In this document: positions 55,341 through 64,000 of the stretch, piece by piece
Layout of the letters: each line of letters starts with the position of its first letter
Numbering within the stretch: the stretch's first letter is position 1
From: Kiritimatiellia bacterium
GTDB taxonomy: Bacteria > Verrucomicrobiota > Kiritimatiellia > RFP12 > UBA1067
Length of the DNA: 64,000 nt
Assembly (NCBI GenBank): GCA_028686345.1
Contig: JAQUCE010000004.1
Location: forward strand, 1-64,000
Direction of reading: 5' to 3'
Made by a program: the position numbers and the translations under genes
The notes under the pieces: generated by a model
Database searches by the model: none
The model's input: the letters and a program-made list of their open reading frames with translations, nothing else
What the model was told of the DNA's origin: nothing

Positions 55341-58124
55341 ATGAGAACTCTGTGTAAATTAATGGTCTTTAGCGGCTTGGCGGCGCTTTTTTTATCCGCA
55401 GGTAGATGCGCTGCCTTTGACCAGTATATGGTGATTGATATTTCCGCAGGTTATAGCGGGCCATACCCTGTGGCACATTACGCGACACTGCCTTTGGCAG
55501 TCACGGACAACTCCTGTAAAACCGATAAGATCGTGCTGAAAAGGGTTGCACCCGGAACCTTTATGATGGGCTCAGCAACGAATGAGGTCGGGCGGCTAAA
55601 CAACGAAGATCCGCATCAGGTCACGCTCTCGCAGGACTACTATCTCAGTGTTTATGCGATCACTGAGTATCAGTGGAATAAAGTAACAGGCCTTGGGGCG
55701 GAAATCTCTAAAAAACCCATTCGCAATGTTCTTTATGTGGCACAGATCGAGGATCAGTTTTTAGCGCAATTGAACCTCAACACCGAACTGGGGGCGTTGT
55801 TGCTGGATCTTCCCACTGAGGCGCAGTGGGAGTACGCCTGCCGGGCCGGAACAACGACCCCCTATAGTTTTGGCTCCAATCCGAATAACCTTCAGCATTA
55901 CGCCTGGTATCAGGACTATGACAACAACCTGCATGAAGTCGGGCTGAGAGTGCCCAACGACTGGGGCTTTTATGATATGCACGGCAATGTCGAAGAGTTT
56001 TGCCGTGATGCCTATGTGGCGCGGCTGGGAACAAACTCGGTGACTGATCCTTTTGTCAGCAGCGGAACCGGTGACCATGTCACCAAAGGGGGTGCGTACT
56101 CTCGTCCTGCCGCCGAGTGCCGCAGCGCCTATCGCAACTCAATGGTGGCTGGCGGCAATCCTCTGGTTGGCTTCAGACTCAGCCTCACATTGCCCCGCCT
56201 CTATGACCTGACAGTGGTCAACGGCAGTGGTAGCGGCAGCTACACCAATGCGCATGTGCAGCAGATTATCGCTGATCTGCCCGCGGTATGGAGTGCCTTT
56301 GACAAATGGGTCGGCGGTGGCAGCGCAGTCGACGATGTGTATGCGCCCACCACAACCGTTACGCTGGCCGGCGCGGATCTGACTCTTACTGCAACCTACA
56401 AAACCGTGGCTTACAGTATTACCGTGTCGAACGGCACCGCCGCTGTTTACAACGCCACCAATGGCCAGAGCGTCGCGATTTATGCCAACCCTCCAGCCGC
56501 GACCAATATCTTCTACCGTTGGGAGGGCGATGTCGCCACAGTCGCCAACATCTCATTGCCAACTACGACCGTCACAATTGCCGGCGCGAGTGTCAGCCTG
56601 GCTGCCACCTATCGCCATGCGCCCTACTGGCTGAGTGTGACCAACGGTGCCGAGGTCGCTACCAGCCGGCACTTTGCCGGAGAGGTGGTGTCCATTCAGG
56701 CACCGGCTCCAGCTGCGCACCATACCTTTCTGTGGGTGGGCGATACTGCCACACTCGCCAACCGCCAGGCCTGGGAGACAACCCTGGTGATGCCCGCACG
56801 CGATGTCGGGTTGCGAGCTACCTACCCTGATAAACTTTACACCCTGAGTGTGACAGATGGTTCCGGCAGCGGCAGCTACACGCATGGAACGCGGGTTGCG
56901 GTCTCGGCTGGCGCGGCTCCTTCAACGCTGCATCTCTTTGACGCATGGGGGGGAGATGTGGCTGGGCTTGACTCTGCTGATGTTACCTCAACCTTCTACA
57001 CCATTGCGGGCAGCGATGCCGCGATCTCGCCGCGTTATAAGCCCGTGGCCGCGACAGAGGGCAAGTATCTGGTGGTTAAGCTGCTGTCAGACGGCACGGC
57101 ATCTGATTTCATCTACATGGACGCGCCTCCCTCAGGCGGATGGGATACTTCGCATAAGAGCAGTCACATGGCCTTTAAACGGGTCATGCACGGTGTTTTT
57201 GAAATGGGCAGGGATGACAGCGGAGCTGTGCAATACGAAGATATCCACACTGTCACTCTGACCGAATCCTTTTATATCGGCGTCTACGAGGTTACGCAGC
57301 GGCAGTGGCAGCACGTGACGGGTACCAATCCCTCTGGTTACACCGGTGCGGGGCGCGACTATCACCCGGTTGAGAATATCACCTACGAGCAGATCCGCGG
57401 CGCTCTCAAGGGCAACCAGTGGCCTGCCACAGCGAATGTTGACACCAACTCTTTTGTGGGTAAGCTGCGTTTAAAATTGAGCAGTGACGGATTTGACCTG
57501 CCAACTGAGGCGCAGTGGGAGTATGCCTGCCGCGCCGGCACAACCGGAAGCTGGTACAGCCCCGATCTGCTCAATATCGCGGTTTATGGAGTGAACAGCA
57601 GCAATCGCACCTGGGCGGTGGGTTCGAAAATACCCAACAGTTGGGGGCTCTATGATATGCACGGCAATGTGCAGGAGTGGTGTCTGGACTGGTTCACCGG
57701 CACGGGGCTTGGAACAGCGCCGCAGACAGACCCGCCCGGCGCAGCGGCGCCTGACCAGACTTACAAGCGGGCCGTACGCGGCGGTCATTACGACAACATT
57801 ATGAATCCGGCGTACATTAAATCCGGTGTTCGTGCCGGTCAGTTAAAGACAACCATATCCCAGCACACCGGTTTCCGCATGATCAAGGCCGCCGGGGTTC
57901 CGCGCCAGCTGACCGTTATCGACAGCAAGGTCAACAGCGGCGGGATCTTCTACTACCGGGCGCAGGTCGCGATCTCGGCAGTTGATAAACCCGGGCTGGC
58001 CTTTGATCACTGGTCGGTTACCCCTGCCACGCTCTATCCTGGCGCACGCTTTAACGCGCAGGCCCGCGACACCATCATCACCATGCCGAATCAGGCCATC
58101 ACGATCAAGGCGGAGTACAGATAG
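55341..58124 (+). CDS. Secreted protein with two FGE-sulfatase-like domains and five InlB-type repeats
   Basis: The 927-aa product has a signal peptide (LCKLMVFSGLAALFLSAGRCAA). Domain 1 (about 60-285) and domain 2 (about 585-850) both show the formylglycine-generating-enzyme-like (SUMF1) fold. Each has a '[PH]G.F.MG' start, TEAQWEYACRAGTT (about 158 and 721), YDMHGNV.E and a final GFR. Between them are four InlB B-repeat-like units of about 65 residues, each starting LTVVNG/ITVSNG/LSVTNG/LSVTDG and ending ATY or similar; a fifth closes the protein. True FGE needs two Cys late in the domain; domain 1 has one (AECRSAYRN) and domain 2 none (KSGVRAG), so sulfatase activation is doubtful. Binding or another oxidase role is possible. 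A small gene follows 20 bp downstream. Confidence 0.8.
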   Translation: MRTLCKLMVFSGLAALFLSAGRCAAFDQYMVIDISAGYSGPYPVAHYATLPLAVTDNSCKTDKIVLKRVAPGTFMMGSATNEVGRLNNEDPHQVTLSQDYYLSVYAITEYQWNKVTGLGAEISKKPIRNVLYVAQIEDQFLAQLNLNTELGALLLDLPTEAQWEYACRAGTTTPYSFGSNPNNLQHYAWYQDYDNNLHEVGLRVPNDWGFYDMHGNVEEFCRDAYVARLGTNSVTDPFVSSGTGDHVTKGGAYSRPAAECRSAYRNSMVAGGNPLVGFRLSLTLPRLYDLTVVNGSGSGSYTNAHVQQIIADLPAVWSAFDKWVGGGSAVDDVYAPTTTVTLAGADLTLTATYKTVAYSITVSNGTAAVYNATNGQSVAIYANPPAATNIFYRWEGDVATVANISLPTTTVTIAGASVSLAATYRHAPYWLSVTNGAEVATSRHFAGEVVSIQAPAPAAHHTFLWVGDTATLANRQAWETTLVMPARDVGLRATYPDKLYTLSVTDGSGSGSYTHGTRVAVSAGAAPSTLHLFDAWGGDVAGLDSADVTSTFYTIAGSDAAISPRYKPVAATEGKYLVVKLLSDGTASDFIYMDAPPSGGWDTSHKSSHMAFKRVMHGVFEMGRDDSGAVQYEDIHTVTLTESFYIGVYEVTQRQWQHVTGTNPSGYTGAGRDYHPVENITYEQIRGALKGNQWPATANVDTNSFVGKLRLKLSSDGFDLPTEAQWEYACRAGTTGSWYSPDLLNIAVYGVNSSNRTWAVGSKIPNSWGLYDMHGNVQEWCLDWFTGTGLGTAPQTDPPGAAAPDQTYKRAVRGGHYDNIMNPAYIKSGVRAGQLKTTISQHTGFRMIKAAGVPRQLTVIDSKVNSGGIFYYRAQVAISAVDKPGLAFDHWSVTPATLYPGARFNAQARDTIITMPNQAITIKAEYR

Positions 58125-58143
58125 GCAGAGAGGATTGTTAGTT

Positions 58144-58983
58144 TTGTTAAAAGCAGTAATTTTTTTATTTTTGTTGGCCTGGGCCGGGGAGCTGTATGCC
58201 GCGCGCCCTTCGTCCAGAAATTTTAAGTCACTCGCGCAGCGGGAGGCGGAAGCAAAAGCAGCTGAGCAGGGGGAAGCCGCGATGGCAGATGGCGGCCATA
58301 TCAAGCGCGCGGTCGAAACAATCAAGTTTCTCGGTCCTAAGCAGGGGTGGGGGTTTGTGGCCAGAGAGTCAGCCTACTACTCGTTAGCAGGCAAGAACAG
58401 CGGCGTGGTGCGGGCCGGGGATCTTTTTAAATACAGTGATGTCAAAGAGAGCTCAAAAAATGACATGCTGGTTGCCGTGATACGCGGGGCAAGCGGGTGG
58501 GGTGCGCCTTGTCTGCTGCCGTGCGATGCGGTCGCCGCATATGAGGGCGATCCTGAGCAGGTTGACATTCAAATTGTGGGTAATCTGCGGGCCTATTTTC
58601 TGACTAAAGGTAAGCTCGAGAGCCGCCAAGAGGATCTGCTGCAGCAGGAGTATCAGAAAAACCCGCACTATCGCGCCTATCAGCAGGCGGCCCAAGAGTA
58701 TAATGCGAGCCTTGAAACCGCGCTGCAAATGGAGCAAGAGGCAAGCACATTGACGGGCATAGATAAAGTCAGGGCAGATGAGGCACTGCGCGAGTTTAAG
58801 TACAATCAGGTGGAGCTGCAGCACCGCTTGAATGGCGTGGCGCAGCAGTACCGCTTGTGGAAGGCAAGGAATCCAGTTGAGCCCGCCGAAATACGCGATC
58901 CACAGCTTGATGAATTGCGGCGCGAGCTTGCGGCAATCAAGAGTAAAGTCGCGGATCTGGTGCCAAAAGATTTCAGGGATTAA
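58144..58983 (+). CDS. Secreted protein with SH3-like region and coiled coil, unknown function
   Basis: No ATG fits. The best start is TTG 58144, since AGAGAGGA (58127-58134) lies 9 bases before it and a signal peptide begins there (LLKAVIFLFLLAWAGELYAARP). The 279-aa product has a small beta region (about 55-135: GWGFVARESAYYSLAGKNSG and SGWGAPCLLPCDAVAAYEGD), with SH3-like spacing and two Cys that may bond. A long Gln/Glu-rich helix (about 155-275, EYQKNPHYRAYQQAAQEYNA) likely forms a coiled coil. The gene is 20 bp behind the FGE-like gene, so they are probably co-expressed and both exported. I do not recognise the family. Confidence 0.6.
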   Translation: MLKAVIFLFLLAWAGELYAARPSSRNFKSLAQREAEAKAAEQGEAAMADGGHIKRAVETIKFLGPKQGWGFVARESAYYSLAGKNSGVVRAGDLFKYSDVKESSKNDMLVAVIRGASGWGAPCLLPCDAVAAYEGDPEQVDIQIVGNLRAYFLTKGKLESRQEDLLQQEYQKNPHYRAYQQAAQEYNASLETALQMEQEASTLTGIDKVRADEALREFKYNQVELQHRLNGVAQQYRLWKARNPVEPAEIRDPQLDELRRELAAIKSKVADLVPKDFRD

Positions 58984-59055
58984 ATCAAGATTAGTTGCTG
59001 TTCTCAAGGTAGCGTACAACCGTACTGAATGAGGCAGCGCAAAGTTGTCTTGAGC

Positions 59056-62000
59056 TTACTCTGTCAGTACCTCCGCAATATTTGTGGCGACATCGAAATT
59101 AACATCCAATGCTTTGAAATGGGCCTTGCCGCACTCGATTTTCCGGTTCTCTGATTCGCGCCGCTTATCCCGGTCATGGGTGCTCTTGGTTTCACGTACC
59201 AGATATAACTTCTCACCCTGTTCTGTCACAACCGCCCAGTCTGGATTATAAGGGCCGACTGGTGTCGGTATCTTGAACCAGCGCGGCAATTTGCAGTAAA
59301 ACTTGACGCTTTCATTTGTGTCCAGCCTCTCGGCCACCGCCCGCTCCACCTCTGAATCAAACGGGATATAATCGTAAAGCGTGCGGTCATCGCTGCTCTG
59401 AACTTGGTAAAGGCGCGTCAGATACTCCTGAGCTTCGTCCTCTTCAAATAATCGCATCTGATAACAATCATCGATCTGCTCATATTTTATGCCGTCAACC
59501 ACCATTTCGTGGAGCGCGCGGTTGATTAGTCCAGCAGTTGCGGTCATAAATGCCTGAGGGTTGACAGCAAACTCGCCCAGACGCCCCGAGCTGGTAAAGA
59601 TCTCCACCAGCGTACTGCGGGTCAGCTCTGTCTCGCGCTGCACAAAGGCCAGCAGATCCGGCAGCAGCATATGCGTTTTGGCTGACTCGCTCCGGGTGTC
59701 GACCTCCCGCACACTCTCCACCCCGGCGTCGCTGATACCAACCTCGGTTTTTACGGTGAGAATCTGAACCGCTTTGATCGTCTCCATCTGCTTGATTTTG
59801 CTGACCGCCCTTGCAATCAGATCTTCACTCTGAAACTCAACACAATAGCGGGTCTTCTTGTTGATTCGCTCCCAGAGCACCTTAAAATATTCATTCAGTT
59901 CAATGCATTTGCGGTTCAGCTGCAAGGTCGGCTTCTCAGCGGCATTTTTAACCATGCGGTTTTTAAAGATGTAACGCTTGATCACATCGGTAATCTCCGC
60001 CCGCAGCGGAGTGAGATCTGCAGGCACCTTTAACTTAAAACCCTTCGCTTCAGGGTTGAACGCGGAGGTAATATCCCCCTTTGAATCAAGGTAACCACGC
60101 TCGACCAGAACATTCCAAATGGCTTCGGATGCGCCCTGTCCAATCGGCACAGCGCTCTGTAAATCAATCAGCTTGGCAAAAGCGATCGGCTTAACCCGGC
60201 CAAAGCGGAAATCGCCGCCCTGGTCCCGCTCTATCTCGCTTTGCAGCCCTTTGGCATAATCCTCAAATGATTCGCTGGCAATCACAGTTAACCGGTTGAT
60301 GTTGGTGTCGTAGATACGATACAGCTCACGGTTGACAGGCAGGCGCAGACCGCGTCCGAGTGTTTGGCGCCGCTCCCGGTCGCTTCCCATCTCACGCAGC
60401 GTGCAGATTTGGAAAACATTCGGGTTGTCCCATCCCTCTTTTAATGCTGAATGGCTGAAAATAAACCGCAGCGGCTCATCCATTGCAAGCAGTCGCTGCT
60501 TGTCCCGCATGATCTTCTCGTAGGTCTCTTCATCACCCTTGGTTGAGCCTGATGAATCCTTCAGCGCAACCACCTTGCCTTTTTTGCGGTCAGCGGAAAA
60601 ATAGCCGTCATGCACTTCATCCGCCGAATACGGAATCAGATCACGGTAGAGCGGTTTCTGCGTCAACTCCTGATAGGCCTCCCTGAACCATAGGGCAATC
60701 TTACCATCCCTGCGGTTGCCCTCGTCATCGTACATCCGGTAGTTCGAGACTTTATCAATAAAGAACAGCGAGAGAACCTTAATTCCCTGGCCCTTGAATT
60801 TACGTTCTTTCTTCAGATGCTCTTCCACTGTCTGGCGCACCTGTGCTTTGAGGATCTCATCTCCCATACCACCCTGTTCCTCACCAACCATCAAACTTTG
60901 GCCATTAGAAAACTCAACATGCTCAAGCCCGGATTCCGCGGAGATCCCTGAAACCACATAGCCCTCATAACAGCCAAGGTTCGTCAACGTGGCAATGTCG
61001 GTGTCCTGTTTCAAGATGACGCACTTGCTGCGTGGCACTCCCTTTTTTGTTTCGTGGATGGTCGCCTTGGCATGCGGCGTTTTTGAGTTGGCCGCATAAC
61101 CAACGCTGTCCAGCCGGATGTAAGTATCATTGAAGTTATCGCCTGCCCTGATAGAGGCCACCTCAATCTGCTTAACCAGATTCATCTCATAGGCGCGAAT
61201 TGGATCGAGCTGATACAGCAGGTTGTAAGGGTTGATGTGTGTGGCCGAATAGCGCAGGCAGAGCTGCGGATGCAGGGTGTTGATTGCCCGCCGCGCCTTG
61301 GCGGTGTTATCCACGCTCTGCGGCTCGTCAATAATCAGAATCGGATTGGTTTCCTGAACATACTGAATCCACCGATAACCATTCGACTGATCATCGTCGC
61401 GATGAATCACATTCAATTTCTTAATCTGCGCCTCAGTCAAAGCGTGATAATCATCCCCGTCACCAACATCACGCTGGAACGCCTGGATATTGATGATCAT
61501 GAGCTGGATGTTGCTGTTGCGGGCAAAGTCTTTCAGTGCGTGCACATCTTTGGAGTTATAGACGAACGACTCAAAGGGCACGTTATTGTAGAGGCTCTTA
61601 AAATGCTCCTTCATTTGTTTGATCGACGAGATCACCCCTTCGCGCACTGCCACCGAAGGCACCACAATAATGAACTTTTTTAGCCCGTACCTTTCGTTTA
61701 ACTCAAAAATTGTGCGCAGATAAACATAGGTCTTACCAGTGCCGGTCTCCATCTCAATCGAAAAATTAGGGAACGCATAAATGTCGCGCTTGGTTTCATC
61801 TTTTTTATCAGGATAATGCACCAGCGCTTCCGAGAGCGGAATCATATTTTCAAGCTGTACTGCATGCAGATTATCCAGCATCTGTTTGCCCCCCAGCAGG
61901 GGTTTATCGCCCGTAAGGAGCAGCGTGTTCGCCACCCCCAGCTCCGTCTGCTGCGTGCCCATAAACTCGCCGGTGCTGAAAGAAAGTTCAAAGTCACCCT

Positions 62001-62106
62001 GATTCGGAGGAGCTCCCTTAAATAGATTCAGAACTGCGTCAATGGCTTCACGTTGAAACTCAAGATCGGATTCGTATTTAAAATTTGTTTTATTCACTTC
62101 AGCCAT
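59056..62106 (-). CDS. res: Type III restriction endonuclease, Res subunit
   Basis: ATP-dependent motor and nuclease of a type III restriction-modification system; cuts DNA with Mod when sites are unmodified. The 1016-aa product has Walker A as METGTGKTYVY (about 120-130), the DExH box as IIDEPQS (about 265), SAT-like motif LRYSATH, and superfamily 2 helicase motifs VI (DRERRQTLGRGLRLP) and ALKEGWDNPNVF. The C-terminal nuclease site is PYNPDWAVV followed by YLVRETKST (PD-(D/E)xK). ATG 62106 follows AAGGAG by 7 bases; a GTG at 62112 is too close to it. It follows the Rpn-like gene and mod on the same strand, with 389 bp of repeat DNA in between. Confidence 0.93.
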   Translation of the reverse strand: MAEVNKTNFKYESDLEFQREAIDAVLNLFKGAPPNQGDFELSFSTGEFMGTQQTELGVANTLLLTGDKPLLGGKQMLDNLHAVQLENMIPLSEALVHYPDKKDETKRDIYAFPNFSIEMETGTGKTYVYLRTIFELNERYGLKKFIIVVPSVAVREGVISSIKQMKEHFKSLYNNVPFESFVYNSKDVHALKDFARNSNIQLMIINIQAFQRDVGDGDDYHALTEAQIKKLNVIHRDDDQSNGYRWIQYVQETNPILIIDEPQSVDNTAKARRAINTLHPQLCLRYSATHINPYNLLYQLDPIRAYEMNLVKQIEVASIRAGDNFNDTYIRLDSVGYAANSKTPHAKATIHETKKGVPRSKCVILKQDTDIATLTNLGCYEGYVVSGISAESGLEHVEFSNGQSLMVGEEQGGMGDEILKAQVRQTVEEHLKKERKFKGQGIKVLSLFFIDKVSNYRMYDDEGNRRDGKIALWFREAYQELTQKPLYRDLIPYSADEVHDGYFSADRKKGKVVALKDSSGSTKGDEETYEKIMRDKQRLLAMDEPLRFIFSHSALKEGWDNPNVFQICTLREMGSDRERRQTLGRGLRLPVNRELYRIYDTNINRLTVIASESFEDYAKGLQSEIERDQGGDFRFGRVKPIAFAKLIDLQSAVPIGQGASEAIWNVLVERGYLDSKGDITSAFNPEAKGFKLKVPADLTPLRAEITDVIKRYIFKNRMVKNAAEKPTLQLNRKCIELNEYFKVLWERINKKTRYCVEFQSEDLIARAVSKIKQMETIKAVQILTVKTEVGISDAGVESVREVDTRSESAKTHMLLPDLLAFVQRETELTRSTLVEIFTSSGRLGEFAVNPQAFMTATAGLINRALHEMVVDGIKYEQIDDCYQMRLFEEDEAQEYLTRLYQVQSSDDRTLYDYIPFDSEVERAVAERLDTNESVKFYCKLPRWFKIPTPVGPYNPDWAVVTEQGEKLYLVRETKSTHDRDKRRESENRKIECGKAHFKALDVNFDVATNIAEVLTE

Positions 62107-62201
62107 ATTCACGCTCCTTAAGCCTCTTCATTACATCTTTTTCCGCTTAGCCGAAGAGAAAAAACTCTTTCCAACACTTTGTCTGTCGAGCTGTGTCTAA
62201 T

Positions 62202-62330
62202 GTAGATCCGGTTTCCAACCGGACTGTCCGGTTGGAAATCGGACCTACGTTGCTCCCGCTGCTTGATTAGGCTTGTGATCAGGGGGGAGGGGATCGTCAA
62301 CCAGTATCGTCGCCGCAATCGTCAACCGAG
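62202..62330. repeat. Double-hairpin element, copy 4, between rpn and res
   Basis: 62202-62248 is GTAGATCCGGTTTCCAACCG .. GGTTGGAAATCGGACCTAC (two hairpins). It is followed by 'ggggatcgtcaaccagtatcgtcgccgcaatcgtcaaccg' (62288-62328), the second part of the family. The rest of 62331-62495 is without clear features. Confidence 0.8.
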
Positions 62331-62495
62331 CAAAGCTTACGACCTGACTTGCGCGAGCCGATTGTTCGAGCGGCGCGGTCACGGCCTGCGACTTACAGCT
62401 TCGACCCGACTATAACTCGGAGTCGGGGTCTGAATCGGTATCAGTATCGAATGCGGGTGAAAAGTCGCTTGCGGGATGAGTTCCACCTTTAGTAC

Positions 62496-63452
62496 TCATG
62501 CGGGATCGTCCGTGTTAGTACCAGAGTCTTTCAACTGCGCCTTCAGCTGCTCAATTAGCTTAAAAGCGTCTTCCTTCAGCCGACGCTCCTCATGCTCTCT
62601 TTTAAGCGACTCTTCCTTCATGCGACGCTCCTCTTCCTTCATGCGACGCTCCTCTTCCTTCATGCGACGCTCCTCATTCAAAGCTGAAGCCATTACCGCA
62701 CGTAAAGCATCTGTCTCCTCCTCGACCGCAGTGGCGATGACATTTTTCATATCGCGGTAGTATTTCAAACTTTGCTCGTAGGCCTGGCGTTCAACAGGCT
62801 TCAGCTTTGCTATCTCAGCCGCCTTGAAAAAGCTCAGAAATACCTCGTCCCTGAACCCATCGGGCACATTTTTCAACTGAGTCAGGTTCTTTAGCGCAAA
62901 AAGCCACTTATCCTGGTGCGAGACCAACTCCGATAACTTCTTGTTGAACTTAGGCATTGCAATATAGATGAAACTCAATTTATCATGAAATACCTTGTGC
63001 GTCTCAATGTCAGTCAACTTGACATTGTATAAATATTTGTCCGGGGTATCTTTGTCCTCATCAAACTCGAAATCCAGAATCCCGATGGTATATACAGCCT
63101 TTAAACGGAAATCCCACTCGCCCTTGGCCGCCTGCTCCTGAATCGGGAAGGTGGAGTAAAAAAGGCTTCGATCCTTAAAGTACTTCTGCTTAGCTTTCTG
63201 CAGCTCGATAACAAATTTTTCGCCGCTTTCACTTTCGCAATAGAGGTCAAAGATCGCCTTGCGATCCAGCTCTGAAACTCCGAGGTGTTCTGTATTCCTG
63301 AAGCGTAACTCTTTAATCGGTGCCTCAAGACCATCTAAGAGGGAGTTAAGAAAGTCAATTAAACACGCTTTTGTGGGCTCGGAGCCAAAGAGTCGTTTGA
63401 AGCCAAAATCCGTAAAAAAATTGATATAACGCTCTGTCAGTATTTCGCTCAT
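62496..63452 (-). CDS. Rpn family recombination-promoting nuclease / PDDEXK transposase-like protein
   Basis: The 318-aa product has the Rpn/PDDEXK_2 start (DFGFKRLFGSEPTKACLIDFLNSLL). Its nuclease core is RKAIFDLYCESESGEKFVIELQKAKQKYF (D and ExQ of the PD-(D/E)xK type; about 78-106), with YSTFPIQEQAAKGEWDFRLKAVYTIGI. Rpn proteins are DNA nucleases that can raise RecA-independent recombination and some have been tied to phage defence. The C-terminal third is a charged coiled coil with RRMKEEE repeats from a 21-bp DNA repeat. It lies between mod (60 bp upstream) and res on the same strand, so it may be co-transcribed with the type III system or be a later insertion. Confidence 0.85.
   Translation of the reverse strand: MSEILTERYINFFTDFGFKRLFGSEPTKACLIDFLNSLLDGLEAPIKELRFRNTEHLGVSELDRKAIFDLYCESESGEKFVIELQKAKQKYFKDRSLFYSTFPIQEQAAKGEWDFRLKAVYTIGILDFEFDEDKDTPDKYLYNVKLTDIETHKVFHDKLSFIYIAMPKFNKKLSELVSHQDKWLFALKNLTQLKNVPDGFRDEVFLSFFKAAEIAKLKPVERQAYEQSLKYYRDMKNVIATAVEEETDALRAVMASALNEERRMKEEERRMKEEERRMKEESLKREHEERRLKEDAFKLIEQLKAQLKDSGTNTDDPA
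62612..62674. repeat. Three 21-bp tandem repeats inside the Rpn gene
   Basis: Exact copies of CTTCCTTCATGCGACGCTCC with one further T (62612-62632, 62633-62653, 62654-62674) encode repeated RRMKEEE heptads on the minus strand. Gain or loss of units would change coiled-coil length in whole heptads. Confidence 0.92.
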
Positions 63453-63512
63453 AAATCACCTCATATAACTGCGCAAATCCTACCATATTTTCACGGCATG
63501 CACAAGCCTCCC

Positions 63513-64000
63513 CTACACTGTCCTGAAGATGATTCTTGTCTCTTTGTCCTTCGACTCATTCAGCGCACTGAAGGTCTGGACCGTGTTGGCCTTGAGCTGA
63601 TCATTGCCTTTAAAGCCGCGGTCAAGGCAGATGAACTGCTGCGGCAACCTCTCCGCCACAGCATCGATCAATCCGCGGGTGATCTCATCCTCCAGACAAA
63701 TAAACAGCGCCCCGCCGGCAATGGAGTAAACCGTTTTACCAGCCAGTGCCAAAACCTCCATGCGGGTGGAGGGCATATACCCTGCTTTCAGCAGGATCTC
63801 ATAGAGGATCGACTCCGATGTCGCGGTTTCATCAATATGAAAGAGATGACCCTGCAACGCCTCCTTGATCTGCGCCTCACTCGCATCAGCCGGCAGCGGC
63901 TGCCACACCTTGAAATTGGATTTATCCAGCTTCAGCACCTTGAAGCCCAGATCCTGCTTTTGAACCACGGAGGCCACTGAAGGCACGGAATCGACCTCCT
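63513..64000 (-). CDS. mod: Type III restriction-modification methyltransferase Mod, C-terminal part (runs off the window)
   Basis: The frame is open from the stop at 63513 to the window end, so only about 162 C-terminal residues are seen. SVVQKQDLGFKVLKLDKSNF and KVWQPLPADASEAQIKEALQ, followed by LHILYEILLKAGY-like ILYEILLKAGYMPST, VYSIAGGALFICLEDEITR and NDQLKANTVQTFSA, are typical of the end of type III adenine-N6 methyltransferases. The region near LKANTVQTF is the conserved 'D.LK.N..Q' motif. The DPPY and SAM motifs must lie beyond position 64000. A GTG at 63986 is internal, not the true start. Confidence 0.88.
   Translation of the reverse strand, partial: EVDSVPSVASVVQKQDLGFKVLKLDKSNFKVWQPLPADASEAQIKEALQGHLFHIDETATSESILYEILLKAGYMPSTRMEVLALAGKTVYSIAGGALFICLEDEITRGLIDAVAERLPQQFICLDRGFKGNDQLKANTVQTFSALNESKDKETRIIFRTV

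Noticed and set aside
55341-58124. Functional formylglycine-generating enzyme for the sulfatase at 21.8 kb
   Set aside because: The late Cys pair is incomplete in domain 1 and absent in domain 2; not enough to claim sulfatase activation.

Overview
The window looks like a chromosome piece from a Gram-negative member of the PVC group, most likely Kiritimatiellota or a close relative in Verrucomicrobiota/Lentisphaerota. The evidence is a type IV pilus-like operon with the gene order of the Akkermansia Amuc_1102-1098 cluster, secreted sulfatase and glycoside-hydrolase-like proteins, giant lamin-tail/CotH surface proteins, autotransporter-associated beta-strand repeats, a fused SecDF, and intergenic regions full of short palindromic repeats. 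The taxonomic call is inference from gene content; no rRNA is present.

Left part (about 1-31.7 kb), accessory and catabolic. It holds a truncated methyltransferase, an outer-membrane barrel-like protein, a GH39-like enzyme, panD, a frameshifted beta-strand-repeat surface protein, a decayed secreted-protein gene and a PIG-L deacetylase. These are followed by a large unassigned glycosidase-like protein and a CotH/lamin-tail protein, a decayed IS4/Tn5-type element with recognisable ends, a sugar isomerase, a Gfo/Idh oxidoreductase and a sulfatase. Signal peptides and Tat-like leaders suggest that many of these products act outside the cytoplasm on complex, possibly sulfated glycans. Adenine deaminase, a small PQ-loop-like membrane protein, a sodium:solute symporter, mutM and an M20 peptidase follow on the minus strand.

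Middle part (about 32-55 kb), mostly housekeeping. A minus-strand unit of promoter, 31-aa basic ORF, tRNA-Cys and terminator sits divergent to tgt-yajC-secDF. Next come an SDR oxidoreductase, a REP-associated tyrosine transposase (RAYT) with five palindromic GGGACTGTCCC sites, and mutL. The five-gene pilus-like operon is followed by coaE-rho (4-base overlap) and tig-clpP-clpX.

Right part (55-64 kb). A secreted protein with two FGE-sulfatase-like domains and five InlB-type repeats is followed by a probable partner with an SH3-like region. A type III restriction-modification locus then runs off the window end (mod, partial), with an Rpn/PDDEXK nuclease gene between mod and res.

The most unusual feature is the intergenic DNA. 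At least eight families of short hairpin-forming repeats recur in both orientations and are assembled as mosaics. They include a pair of long composite elements in inverted orientation bracketing about 15 kb of catabolic genes, a 34-bp x 4 tandem array ending in a 26-bp-stem hairpin, and a 117-bp near-perfect inverted repeat with possible target duplication. All calls come from reading the sequence; no database search was run.
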